Assembly (NCBI RefSeq): GCF_027922005.1
Contig: NZ_BSEV01000002.1
Span: forward strand, 496,001 to 560,000
Length of the DNA: 64,000 nucleotides
Origin: Streptosporangium carneum
GTDB lineage: Bacteria > Actinomycetota > Actinomycetes > Streptosporangiales > Streptosporangiaceae
Reading direction: 5' to 3'
In this document: positions 49,188 to 57,172 of the stretch, piece by piece
Numbering within the stretch: position 1 is the stretch's first letter
Layout of the letters: the number at the start of each line of letters is the position of its first letter
Position numbers and translations under genes: made by a program
The notes under the pieces: generated by a model
Databases searched by the model: none
The model's input: the letters and a program-made list of their open reading frames with translations, nothing else
What the model was told of the DNA's origin: nothing

Positions 49188-50747
49188 ATGAAGAGCTCCA
49201 CCACGCATCCGACCGTCGCCGAACTGCTGGACTCCTTCACGGACGCGGCGCCCGAGCGGCGGGACGCGCGGTACGGCCGGCTGGTCGGCGCGTTGTGGAA
49301 CGACGGCGCCCTGACCGGCCTCGCGCTGCCCGCCGTACCCGCCCTGGTGGCGAGGCTGGAGGAGGTCGACGACGGCCTCAGGGGATATCTGGCCGTCCTG
49401 CTCGGCCTGCTGGCGGAGGCGGAGTTCCCCGCGACCGACGGCGAGGTCTCCGCCGCGGTACGGCGAGGCCTCGACCTGTACCTCGACCTGCTCGGCAGGG
49501 GCGCGAACGGGCAGCCGTCGACGCTGGCCCTGCTCTACCTGCTCGCGCACTTCCCCGGCGACCGGGAGCGCGTCCTCGCCGTGGCGGAGAAACTCTCGCT
49601 CGACCAGGAGGACCTGACCAGGACCGACCGCATCCTCAGGCGTCCTGACCGGGACAACCCGGATCTGGGCCGGGTGTGGCCGTCCCCCTCGGTCTGGGCA
49701 CTGGACGACGGCGAACGCGATTTCGACCAGGCGTGGATCAGGGAGCTGAGCGACGCGCAGTTCCTCAGGAACTGGCAGAACGACACCAGGACGCTCATGG
49801 GGCACTCGGGCGCGAAGGCGTACTGGGCGGTGCTCAACGGCCCCCCGAAGGTCGTCGCCACCCCCTCGGTCCCGGCGGGCGAGACGCTGAGAGCCGCCTC
49901 CACGGGCAGCGGAGCCGAGCTCTTCGCCAGGCACGCCGACGCGTTCCGCTGCCCGAACTGCCACGGCCCGCTGTCCTTCGGCGGGGACGGGGACGGCGGT
50001 GTCCGGTGCGCCGGCTGCGACACGGCGTTCCCGATCGCGAACGGCATCCTCGACCTGTTCCCCGGAACGCGCGGCTCCGAGGTCGCCGACGACGTGACCG
50101 CGGACCTGCTGCAGAAGCTGGCCGCCATGCCGACCATGGGCCTGTACTACGAGGCCGTGCTCCGTCCGGCGTTCCTGCGGGCGATCGGCTCCAACTGGGG
50201 CGGCGCGGTGACGCTCGCCGACGAGGACGCCCACATCGCCGAGCACGTCAGCCCGGTCGACGGCCCCGTCCTCGACCTCGGGGCGGGCGCGGGCCGCTGG
50301 ACGGCGGTGCTGGCGGAGGCCGTCGGCGCCGAGCGGGTGATCGCACTGGACGTCGGCGTGCCCATGCTGACCGCGCTGCGGGCCAGGCTGCCGCGAGTGC
50401 CCGCGATCCTGGGCAGCGGCGGCACTCTGCCGTTCGGCGACGCGACCCTGGGCGCGGCGATGTGCTGGAACGCCCTGCAGGCCTTCCCCGACGAGGCGGC
50501 GGCGGCGATCGCCGAGGTGGGCCGGTGCCTGCGTCCCGGAGGCACCTTCACGCTGATGACCTTCAGGTGGAGCCCCGACCCGGTCTACCGGCACTTCCAG
50601 CGCGGCCACCACTTCCCGAACCACGAGGACGGCCTGCGGCTGCTCGAGCTCGACGACGTCAGGACGTGGCTGGCCGAGGCCGGAATGACCGTGCGCGCCG
50701 AGTCGGGTCCGGGAACGTTCGTCTTCGTCACGGCCGAGCGGACGTGA
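49188..50747 (+). CDS. SAM-dependent methyltransferase with zinc ribbon and helical N-domain
   Basis: 519 residues in three parts. Residues 1-170 are helical (FTDAAPERRDARYGRLVGALWND, ALLYLLAHFPGDRERVLAVAEKL), with HEAT-like character. At about 245-285 there is a C-x2-C ... C-x2-C ribbon (FRCPNCHG and VRCAGC) followed by FPIANGILDLFPG, the Trm112/UPF0434-like form. From about 300 a class I methyltransferase follows, with SAM motif VLDLGAGAGRWTAVLAEAVG and acidic VIALDVG; CLRPGGTFTLMTFRW closes it. The substrate is probably a small molecule, because the next genes are an aminotransferase and a second methyltransferase. The architecture is unusual. Confidence 0.82.
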   Translation: MKSSTTHPTVAELLDSFTDAAPERRDARYGRLVGALWNDGALTGLALPAVPALVARLEEVDDGLRGYLAVLLGLLAEAEFPATDGEVSAAVRRGLDLYLDLLGRGANGQPSTLALLYLLAHFPGDRERVLAVAEKLSLDQEDLTRTDRILRRPDRDNPDLGRVWPSPSVWALDDGERDFDQAWIRELSDAQFLRNWQNDTRTLMGHSGAKAYWAVLNGPPKVVATPSVPAGETLRAASTGSGAELFARHADAFRCPNCHGPLSFGGDGDGGVRCAGCDTAFPIANGILDLFPGTRGSEVADDVTADLLQKLAAMPTMGLYYEAVLRPAFLRAIGSNWGGAVTLADEDAHIAEHVSPVDGPVLDLGAGAGRWTAVLAEAVGAERVIALDVGVPMLTALRARLPRVPAILGSGGTLPFGDATLGAAMCWNALQAFPDEAAAAIAEVGRCLRPGGTFTLMTFRWSPDPVYRHFQRGHHFPNHEDGLRLLELDDVRTWLAEAGMTVRAESGPGTFVFVTAERT

Positions 50748-51103
50748 CGGCCGGCCCCCGCGCCCGGGGCGGCCTCCGGGGTTCGGACGGGTCCGAGGAC
50801 CGGAGCGCAGGGGGCCGAAAAGGCGTGCGGGCAGGGCGAGGACTCCGCAATTTGGAAGATGCGACCGCCGGGAAACGGGTGCGACGGTTCGGTAGCGAGC
50901 GCAGGCGACCCCCACCGTCCCTGGTCGGCGGCGACCGGAAGGAGAGCCGGTAGGCCCTGGCGGGGAGGTGTGCCGGCTCTCCTGCCACCGCCTGTCCGCC
51001 GTGTCGCGGCGGACCGCGGTGAGCGTGCCTTGGTTCTCGGGGAGGGCGCGCGGACACGGCTTCAGTCTTTCGTTCGATTCTTCCGCAGGAGGAGCAGGAG
51101 CCC
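50748..51103. other. 356-bp gap before the class III aminotransferase
   Basis: GC-rich and without repeats or clear promoter motifs; one AT-richer spot (CGCAATTTGGAAGATG, about 50847-50862) could be a -10 region. CGCAGGAGGAGC at 51083-51094 is the ribosome site of the next gene. Confidence 0.35.
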
Positions 51104-52420
51104 ATGCTTGACCAACGCCGAACCGATTCCACCTGGCCGGCCGACATCTCGTCGTTCTGCTTCGAGGTCCCCTACTCGGAGAACTCCATCCTCTTCGAGT
51201 CGGGCAAGGGGGTCCGCCTGTTCGACGCGGCCGGACGCGGCTATCTCGACGCGATGTCCGGGGTGTTCGTCACCTGTTTCGGATACGACTGCCAGCCGAT
51301 CATCAAGGCGATGACGGAGCAGTTGCAGAAGATGGCCTTCAACCCGCCGTTGCACGGGACGAACCGGGTCGCGCTGGCCCTGGCCGACGCGCTGGTGGAT
51401 CTGGCGCCGCCGGGGATCAGGGCGGCGAAGCTGGTCAGCGGCGGTTCGGAGAGCATCGAGACCGCGGCGAAGCTCGCGCGCTTCTACCACCGCCTCCAGG
51501 GCGCGGCGGGCAAGGTGAAGATCCTCAGCTACTACCACGGCTACCACGGTTCGACGTTCGGCGCGCTGTCCCTGACGGGTGTCCCCGGTGTCAGCAGCAT
51601 GTTCGGCCCCCCGCTGCCCAACGTGGTGCACGTGTGGCCGCCGGACTGCTTCGAGTCCTTCTGGGACGTGCCCGCCAAGGAGTCCGGCGCGCTGGCCGCG
51701 TCGATGCTGGAGCGGACGATCGAGGCCGAGGGCCCGGACTCGGTGGCGGCGCTGATCATCGAGCCCGTCATCCAGCAGCGCGCGATGGCGATCCCGACGC
51801 CGGAGTACCTTGCGCGGATCCGGGAGATCTGCGACCGGCACGACATCCTGCTGATCTTCGACGAGATCGTGACCGGCTTCGGCCGTACCGGACAGCCCTT
51901 CGCGGCGCAGACCTTCGGTGTGACGCCCGACCTGTTGTGCACGGGCAAGGGGATCTCCGGCGGCTACTCCCCGCTGGCCGCGGTGCTGATCCACGAACGC
52001 GTCGCGCAGGCGCTCGGCGTCGCCAGCGGCTCGCTGACCTTCGGCCCGACCCACACCTACTCGGCCAACCCGCTCTCCTCCGCGGCGGGTCTCGCCTCGG
52101 TCACCCACTTCAGGCAGGGAGGCTTCACCGACGTCGTCCAGAGGCTGGCCGCCCTGCTGCACCCTCGCCTGGAACAGGCGGTCGGCGAGCGCGGCACGGT
52201 CCGCTCCGTGGGCCTCCTGTTCGGGATCAAGCTGTCCGATCCGGAGGGGCGCGACGTCGGCGCCCTGGTCTCCCAGGCGTGCCTGCGGCGCGGCCTGATC
52301 CTTCGCGGCCAGGACGACTGGATCGTGCTGGCTCCGGCGTTCGTGACCTCGGAGACCGACGTCGAGGAGATCTGCCTCACCCTCACCGACGCGCTCGAAG
52401 AGGTCTACGGCACGGGCTGA
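51104..52420 (+). CDS. Class III (PLP) aminotransferase
   Basis: 438 residues. Signatures: KLVSGGSESIETAAKLARFYHR (phosphate turn), ILSYYHGYHGSTFGALSLTG, ILLIFDEIVTGFGRTGQ (Asp for pyridine N) and LLCTGKGISGGYSPLAAVLI (Schiff-base Lys). It differs from the other class III gene at 25-26.6 kb and is nearer to enzymes that act on secondary-metabolite or diamine substrates. GGAGGAGC precedes the ATG by about 9 bases. It lies between two methyltransferase genes on the same strand. Confidence 0.88.
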   Translation: MLDQRRTDSTWPADISSFCFEVPYSENSILFESGKGVRLFDAAGRGYLDAMSGVFVTCFGYDCQPIIKAMTEQLQKMAFNPPLHGTNRVALALADALVDLAPPGIRAAKLVSGGSESIETAAKLARFYHRLQGAAGKVKILSYYHGYHGSTFGALSLTGVPGVSSMFGPPLPNVVHVWPPDCFESFWDVPAKESGALAASMLERTIEAEGPDSVAALIIEPVIQQRAMAIPTPEYLARIREICDRHDILLIFDEIVTGFGRTGQPFAAQTFGVTPDLLCTGKGISGGYSPLAAVLIHERVAQALGVASGSLTFGPTHTYSANPLSSAAGLASVTHFRQGGFTDVVQRLAALLHPRLEQAVGERGTVRSVGLLFGIKLSDPEGRDVGALVSQACLRRGLILRGQDDWIVLAPAFVTSETDVEEICLTLTDALEEVYGTG

Positions 52421-52707
52421 CCCTCACCGGCGCGCCCGGCCCCATGAGAACGGCAGCCGCCGGACGACCGTCCTGCGGCTGCCCGGGGAGTGCGAGAACG
52501 CCTTCTCCGACCGCCTCACGCATCCGAACCGAAAAACCAGATCCGGGGAATTGTTTATCTTGCCGGGAATACAGGGCGGCGATATATTCTGCCGGGATCC
52601 GCCCCCCTCCGTTTCGCGGAGAATCGGTTTGGATCGTTCACCGGAACGTGTCGTGTGGCTCGCGTGATTCGGACACCAATCCCCGCTTCCGACCACTGGA
52701 GATGGAT
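52421..52707. other. Gap with AT-rich patch before the second methyltransferase
   Basis: Around 52545-52590 the sequence is much richer in A+T (GGGAATTGTTTATCTTGCCGG, then GGCGATATATTCTGCCGG). The repeat of TTGCCGGGA/CTGCCGGGA flanking it suggests a promoter with an operator. No gene seen. Confidence 0.45.
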
Positions 52708-53520
52708 ATGACCACTGACAACACCATGCCGAGTTCCGCGGACATCTCCGACTTCTATGACGTCGCCACCCATGTCCTGACCACCATCTGGGGCGACAGC
52801 TTCCACGTCGGCTACTGGTTGTCCGACGACGACGACAGCTCCGACCGGCAGGCGGTCGAGCGCACCGAGGAGCTGCTGACCGGCAAACTCGGGGCGTCGT
52901 CCGGCGACCGCGTGCTGGACCTGGGCTGCGGGATCGGCGCGCCGGCCTTCCGGCTCGCCCAGGTCACGGGCGCCGAGGTCCTCGGCGTCTCGATCGACCG
53001 GGGCCAGATCGACGAGGCCAACCGCCGGGCCCGGGCCCTGGGGGTCGAGAAGCGGGTGTCGTTCGAGCTCGCCGACGCCCTGGAGCTGCCGTACGCCGAC
53101 GACTCCTTCGACGCGGCCTGGGCGATCGAGTCGCTGATCCACATGGACCGGCCGCCCGCGTTGCGCGAGCTCGGTCGCGTGGTGCGGCCCGGCGGCCGGA
53201 TCGTCATCTCCGACCTGCTCGAACGCGAGCCGCTCAGCGACGGGCAGCGCGACCTGCTGGAGAGCATGGCGTTGAGCCCGGTGCTCACGCTGGACGCCTA
53301 CCGCAAGCTGGTCGAGGAGTCCGGCCTGGAGGTGGTCGAGCTGACCGACGTCTCCGAGCACACGCACCGGACGCACGCGCGGATGGCCGACTCGGCCCGC
53401 CGCCACTACGACGAGCTGGTACGGCTTCACGGCGCCGAGGCGGCCGAGGTGCTGGGGGTGATGCTGTCCCCGGTCGAGCTGGGCATCGTCGTCGCCGTCC
53501 TGCGAAGCCCCGGCGCGTAG
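52708..53520 (+). CDS. Small-molecule SAM-dependent methyltransferase
   Basis: 270 residues from ATG 52708 (GGAG six bases upstream; ATG 52702 also in frame). Opening FYDVATHVLTTIWGDSFHVGYW is the pattern of natural-product O-/C-methyltransferases such as sugar and terpene methylases. SAM motifs: VLDLGCGIGAPAFRLAQVTG, GVSIDRGQIDEANRRA, and VVRPGGRIVISDLLERE. Class I fold, cytoplasmic. With the aminotransferase and the first methyltransferase it could form a small biosynthetic set, but no scaffold-building enzyme is in the window. Confidence 0.9.
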   Translation: MTTDNTMPSSADISDFYDVATHVLTTIWGDSFHVGYWLSDDDDSSDRQAVERTEELLTGKLGASSGDRVLDLGCGIGAPAFRLAQVTGAEVLGVSIDRGQIDEANRRARALGVEKRVSFELADALELPYADDSFDAAWAIESLIHMDRPPALRELGRVVRPGGRIVISDLLEREPLSDGQRDLLESMALSPVLTLDAYRKLVEESGLEVVELTDVSEHTHRTHARMADSARRHYDELVRLHGAEAAEVLGVMLSPVELGIVVAVLRSPGA

Positions 53521-53649
53521 GACCGGCTCCGGCGGCCCGCGAAGGGGCGGGCGCGAGCTCCGGCGACCCTCGGAAGAACCGGGGAGAGAGCACCGGAAAC
53601 ACCCAGGAAGAAGTCACGGGAAAAGGGCCAGAGAAACCATCCGGAGAAT

Positions 53650-53703
53650 GCCGTCCGGCGGGGGAAGGGAATTGGATGCGTTCCACTCCCCCGCCGGGAC
53701 GGC
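53650..53703. terminator. Large hairpin between convergent genes
   Basis: GCCGTCCGGCGGGGG pairs with CCCCCGCCGGGACGGC across a 23-base loop (one bulged base). It lies in the 278-bp gap between the methyltransferase and dprE2, which converge, and is expected to terminate both. The rest of the gap is purine-rich and holds no gene. Confidence 0.7.
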
Positions 53704-53798
53704 AATCGAACGGCTTTTCCCGAAAGGCGTCCTGATTTCTCCGCCCTATGCCCTGACCTTTTTCCGCGGCAGGGCGGAGAAAGGCCGGCGGAAATGTC

Positions 53799-54542
53799 TC
53801 AGCGGGGCATCCTTCGCCAGACCGCGCGGGGCAGGACACGCATCACCGCGAAGAGGACGCGCAACGCACCGGGCACCCACACCACCTCGGCGTCCGAGCG
53901 CAGGCCCGCGACCACCGCGTCGGCGACCTGGCCCGGCGTGGAGGACAGCGGCGCCGGGGACATCCCCTTGGTCATCCTGCCGACGACGAAGCCGGGCCGC
54001 ACGATCATCACCCGGGCCCCCGAGCCGTGCAGCGCGTCGCCGAGTCCCTGGGCGAAACCGTCCAGGCCCGCCTTGGCCGAGCCGTAGACGAAGTTGGCCC
54101 GGCGCACCCTGATGCCGGCGACCGACGACAGGACGACCAGCGTGCCGTGGCCCTGCTCGCGCAGGCGCCGGGCGGCGGAGAGCCCCGCGGAGACGTGTCC
54201 GCCGTAGTTGACGGCGACCGCCCGCGCGGCGGCCACCGGGTCGGCGTCGTAGACCTCCTGGCTGCCCAGGACGCCGAAGGCGGGGATCACCACGTCGAGG
54301 TCGCCGACCAGCTTCACCGCGGCCTCGATCACCTCGCCGTGCGTCTCGGGACGGGAGGCGTCGAACTCCAGCAGGTGCACCTGCGCGGCCCCGATCACCG
54401 GGGGCGTGTCGCCGGGGTCGCGGGCCGCGAGCACGACCTTGCGCGCCCCGTCGCGGACCAGGCGCTCGACGATCGCCAGACCGATCTCACTGCGCCCGCC
54501 CAGCAGCAGCACGGTGTCGACCGAGCCCAGGGAGTTCTTCAC
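53799..54542 (-). CDS. dprE2: Decaprenylphospho-2-keto-arabinose reductase (DprE2)
   Basis: 247 residues from a GTG with GAGGAGG eight bases upstream. Short-chain dehydrogenase fold: TVLLLGGRSEIGLAIVERL (NAD motif), FDASRPETH, SSVAGIRVRRANFVYGSAKAGLDGF with catalytic Ser/Tyr/Lys (S-x-x-A ... Y-x-x-x-K). The GGRSEIGLA form and adjacency to dprE1 identify it. It reduces the keto intermediate to decaprenylphosphoryl-arabinofuranose, the arabinan donor. Downstream of dprE1 by 118 bases. Confidence 0.9.
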   Translation of the reverse strand: MKNSLGSVDTVLLLGGRSEIGLAIVERLVRDGARKVVLAARDPGDTPPVIGAAQVHLLEFDASRPETHGEVIEAAVKLVGDLDVVIPAFGVLGSQEVYDADPVAAARAVAVNYGGHVSAGLSAARRLREQGHGTLVVLSSVAGIRVRRANFVYGSAKAGLDGFAQGLGDALHGSGARVMIVRPGFVVGRMTKGMSPAPLSSTPGQVADAVVAGLRSDAEVVWVPGALRVLFAVMRVLPRAVWRRMPR

Positions 54543-54660
54543 TGAGCAGGCCTCCTCGACGACCGCACGGAACAGGACCTCACGGGAACGCACCTCCTCA
54601 CCGGGCCTGACGGCACCGGTCTCTCGGGCAGCGGCCTCACCTCACGGAGCGGGCCCCGCC

Positions 54661-55986
54661 TCACAACGCCAGCCTTCTGGCCAGGTCCGAGCGGAAGACC
54701 CCGGCGGGATCCGCCTCGTCGCGGACCTTGCGCCACTCCTGGAGCCTGGGATACATCACGGCCGCGTCCCGCGCCGACATCCGGGAGTCCTTGGCCAGGT
54801 AGATCCGGCCGCCGGCCTCGGCGACCCAGCCGTCGAACTCCCTCAGCAGCCCGGCCAGCCCCCTGCGGCCCGCGGGGATGTCCAGGGCGAGGGTCCAGCC
54901 GGGGATCGGGAACGACAGCATCCCCGGCGTCGCCTGGCCGAACCGCTTGAGCACGGTCAGGAAGGAGACCACGCCCTCGGCGGAGAGGCGGGAGACGATC
55001 CGCCGCAGCGTCGTCTCCTCGCCGAAGGGCACGACGAACTGGTACTGGACGAAGCCGTTCGAGCCGTAGACCCGGTTCCAGCCCTCCACGAAGTCCAGCG
55101 GGTGGAAGAACGGCGCGATCCCCTGGACCAGGCCGGTCGCGGGCCGCGCCCTGCGGTACCACGCCTCGTTGAAGGCCCGCACGGTCAGCGGGTTGAGCAG
55201 GCCGTTCGGCGCCCACGGCGGGGCCTTCAGCGTCGACCCCGGGGCGAACGCCAGCGGGTCCGCGCCCCTGGGCAACTCGTCGCGGCCCGCGTGGTCGCCC
55301 CGGGTGAGCACGCTGCGGCCCATCCGGCCGCCGGAGGCGAGCAGGTCGATCCAGGCGACCGTGTAGCGGTAGCGGTCGTCGGTGGCGGTCATGGTCTCGA
55401 GGGTGTGGTCCAGGTCGCGGGTGCGCTCGACGTCGACCCGCATGCGCGAGGTCTCGATCGGCACGCACCGGAAGACCGCCTCGGTGATCACCCCGGTGAG
55501 GCCCATGCCGCCCACCGTGGCCCAGAACAGGTCGTCGGCGGGGGTGAGCGTACGGCTGTCGCCCTCGGCCGTGACCAGCGTGAGGGAGGTCAGGTGCGCG
55601 CCGAAGGAGGAGTCCGCGTGGTGGTTCTTGCCGTGGACGTCGGTCGCCACGGCTCCGCCGACCGTCACGTGCCTGGTGCCGGGCGTGACGGGGACGAACC
55701 AGCCCCTCGGCACCAGGGCCTTCATCAGGTCGTGCAGGCTCAGCCCCGCGGCGGCGGTGACCAGGCCCGTGGTCTCGTCCAGGGACCACGAGGTCAGCGC
55801 GGTGCAGTCGAGGACGAGTCCGCCCGCGTTCTGCGCGGCGTCGCCGTAGGAGCGGCCGAGTCCTCTGGCCGCCACACCGCGGTCGGAGGCCCGCCGTACG
55901 AGCTCGGCGACCTCCTCGCGGGAGCGGGGCCGGGCCAGGTGCGCGGCGGTGGGCGCGGTACGGCCCCAGCCGGTCAGCAAGGTCAT
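54661..55986 (-). CDS. dprE1: Decaprenylphosphoryl-ribose 2-oxidase (DprE1)
   Basis: 441 residues, FAD enzyme of the VAO/PCMH fold. FAD-binding part: RGLGRSYGDAAQNAGG (41-56), TPGTRHVTVGGAVATDVHGKNHH (101-123) and GGMGLTGVITEA (159-170). The C-terminal part GMLSFPIPGWTLALDIPAG and YLAKDSRMSARDAAVMYP match the mycobacterial enzyme. The residue aligned with Cys387 of M. tuberculosis, the target of benzothiazinones, is Ala367 here (GWTLALD against GWNICVD). The active-site Lys in AKDSR is kept. Its ATG overlaps the ubiA stop. Confidence 0.93.
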   Translation of the reverse strand: MTLLTGWGRTAPTAAHLARPRSREEVAELVRRASDRGVAARGLGRSYGDAAQNAGGLVLDCTALTSWSLDETTGLVTAAAGLSLHDLMKALVPRGWFVPVTPGTRHVTVGGAVATDVHGKNHHADSSFGAHLTSLTLVTAEGDSRTLTPADDLFWATVGGMGLTGVITEAVFRCVPIETSRMRVDVERTRDLDHTLETMTATDDRYRYTVAWIDLLASGGRMGRSVLTRGDHAGRDELPRGADPLAFAPGSTLKAPPWAPNGLLNPLTVRAFNEAWYRRARPATGLVQGIAPFFHPLDFVEGWNRVYGSNGFVQYQFVVPFGEETTLRRIVSRLSAEGVVSFLTVLKRFGQATPGMLSFPIPGWTLALDIPAGRRGLAGLLREFDGWVAEAGGRIYLAKDSRMSARDAAVMYPRLQEWRKVRDEADPAGVFRSDLARRLAL

Positions 55987-56918
55987 GTCAGGTAGATCCC
56001 GATCAGGAGCGGAAGGAGAAGAAGGGCGACGAACAACTGCAGGGGCCGGTCACGCAGGGCGAGTTCCTCGGGCTCCTCTCCGACGCCCCGGTCGACCAGC
56101 AGGTTGTGTCGCAGGACGATGAGCACGAAGGGGACGATGCTGATCGGATAGAAGGGGCCCGGGTGCTCGTTCAGCGCCCACAGGCAGTAGGTCACGATCA
56201 TGGCCCCGGAGGCCATCGCCCTGACGTTGGCCAGGTAGCCGGGCGTGTAGGCCGCCAGGATGGCCCGGGTGGCGTTGCCCGTGGAGTTGCCGAGGGAGGC
56301 GCGCAGCTCGGTCTCGCGCTTGCCCGCGACGAGCTGGAGCGAGCCGAGCGAGATCACCACGAGGAACCAGCTCGTCACCGGCACCTGGACCGCGATCGCT
56401 CCGGCGAAGGCCCGGATCACGTGGCAGCCCGCGACCGCGACGAGGTCGACCACCTCCTGGTGCTTGAGGTAGTAGGTGTAGGAGAAGGTCAGCGACAGGT
56501 AGCCCGCGACGACGAGCGGCAGACGCCAGCCGCCGGAGAGCGCGGCGATCGCGGGGGCCAGCACCACCAGCCCGACCCCGACGGCCCTGGCGAGCCGTAC
56601 CGAGACCAGTCCCGCGGCGATCGGGCGGTTGCGCTTGCGGGGGTGGCGGCGGTCGGCCTCGACGTCGGCGGCGTCGTTGAGCATGTAGGCCCCGCTCGCC
56701 GCGGCGCAGAAGGCGGCGAAGGCGATCAGCGCGTCCAGCATCCCCTGGACGGTGAACAGCACTCCGGCGGCCGCGGGCGCCGCGAAGACCAGGCCGTTCT
56801 TCAGCCACTGGCGCGGGCGGCAGGCCCGCAGGAGGGCCATGGGCGAGAATCTCGGGGTGACGCCGACGGCCGTGGGCGAGTCCGCCTGCGGCTGTCCGAG
56901 CATCGTCTCCTCGTTCAC
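55983..56918 (-). CDS. ubiA: Decaprenyl-phosphate phosphoribosyltransferase (UbiA family)
   Basis: 311 residues, eight to nine transmembrane helices. Both Asp-rich motifs are present: NDAADVEADRRHPRKRNRP (first, about 81-99) and the second in the YYLKHQEVVDLVAVAGCHVIRAFAGA region. It joins phosphoribosyl diphosphate to decaprenyl phosphate, the first step to decaprenylphosphoryl-arabinose. The GTG at 56918 has no clear ribosome site; ATG five codons later follows GAGGAG by 3 bases and may be the real start. First gene of the ubiA-dprE1-dprE2 operon. Confidence 0.92.
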   Translation of the reverse strand: MNEETMLGQPQADSPTAVGVTPRFSPMALLRACRPRQWLKNGLVFAAPAAAGVLFTVQGMLDALIAFAAFCAAASGAYMLNDAADVEADRRHPRKRNRPIAAGLVSVRLARAVGVGLVVLAPAIAALSGGWRLPLVVAGYLSLTFSYTYYLKHQEVVDLVAVAGCHVIRAFAGAIAVQVPVTSWFLVVISLGSLQLVAGKRETELRASLGNSTGNATRAILAAYTPGYLANVRAMASGAMIVTYCLWALNEHPGPFYPISIVPFVLIVLRHNLLVDRGVGEEPEELALRDRPLQLFVALLLLPLLIGIYLT

Positions 56919-57139
56919 CGGTTCACGATCGTCGAGCGCCGCCGTCGCCGCGGGCCCCGAGGGACCCGCGGGTCAGGAGGACACGACCCGGGAGGAGTGA
57001 TAAGGGGGGAATAGTCGCTTTGGGCATAGTGATCTGATTCTTGTTCCTCCTGGCTTCGGCCACAAGGTCATCGAGCGCCCGAAAGGCCGTCATGGCCGGG
57101 ACCGCAAAGGCGCGGGGCGACACAGGGCGGCGTGCGCCG

Positions 57140-57172
57140 CCCGGCTACCTGCCCGGCTACCTGCCCGGCTCG
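57140..57172. repeat. 12-bp tandem repeat at the end of the acyl-CoA dehydrogenase gene
   Basis: CCCGGCTACCTG is repeated about 2.7 times across the stop codon of the acyl-CoA dehydrogenase (57157-57159). Its unit number sets the reading around the C-terminus. Confidence 0.7.

Noticed and set aside
42889..53520. A complete antibiotic biosynthetic cluster
   Set aside because: No PKS, NRPS, terpene synthase or RiPP core gene is present; only tailoring, transport and regulatory genes.
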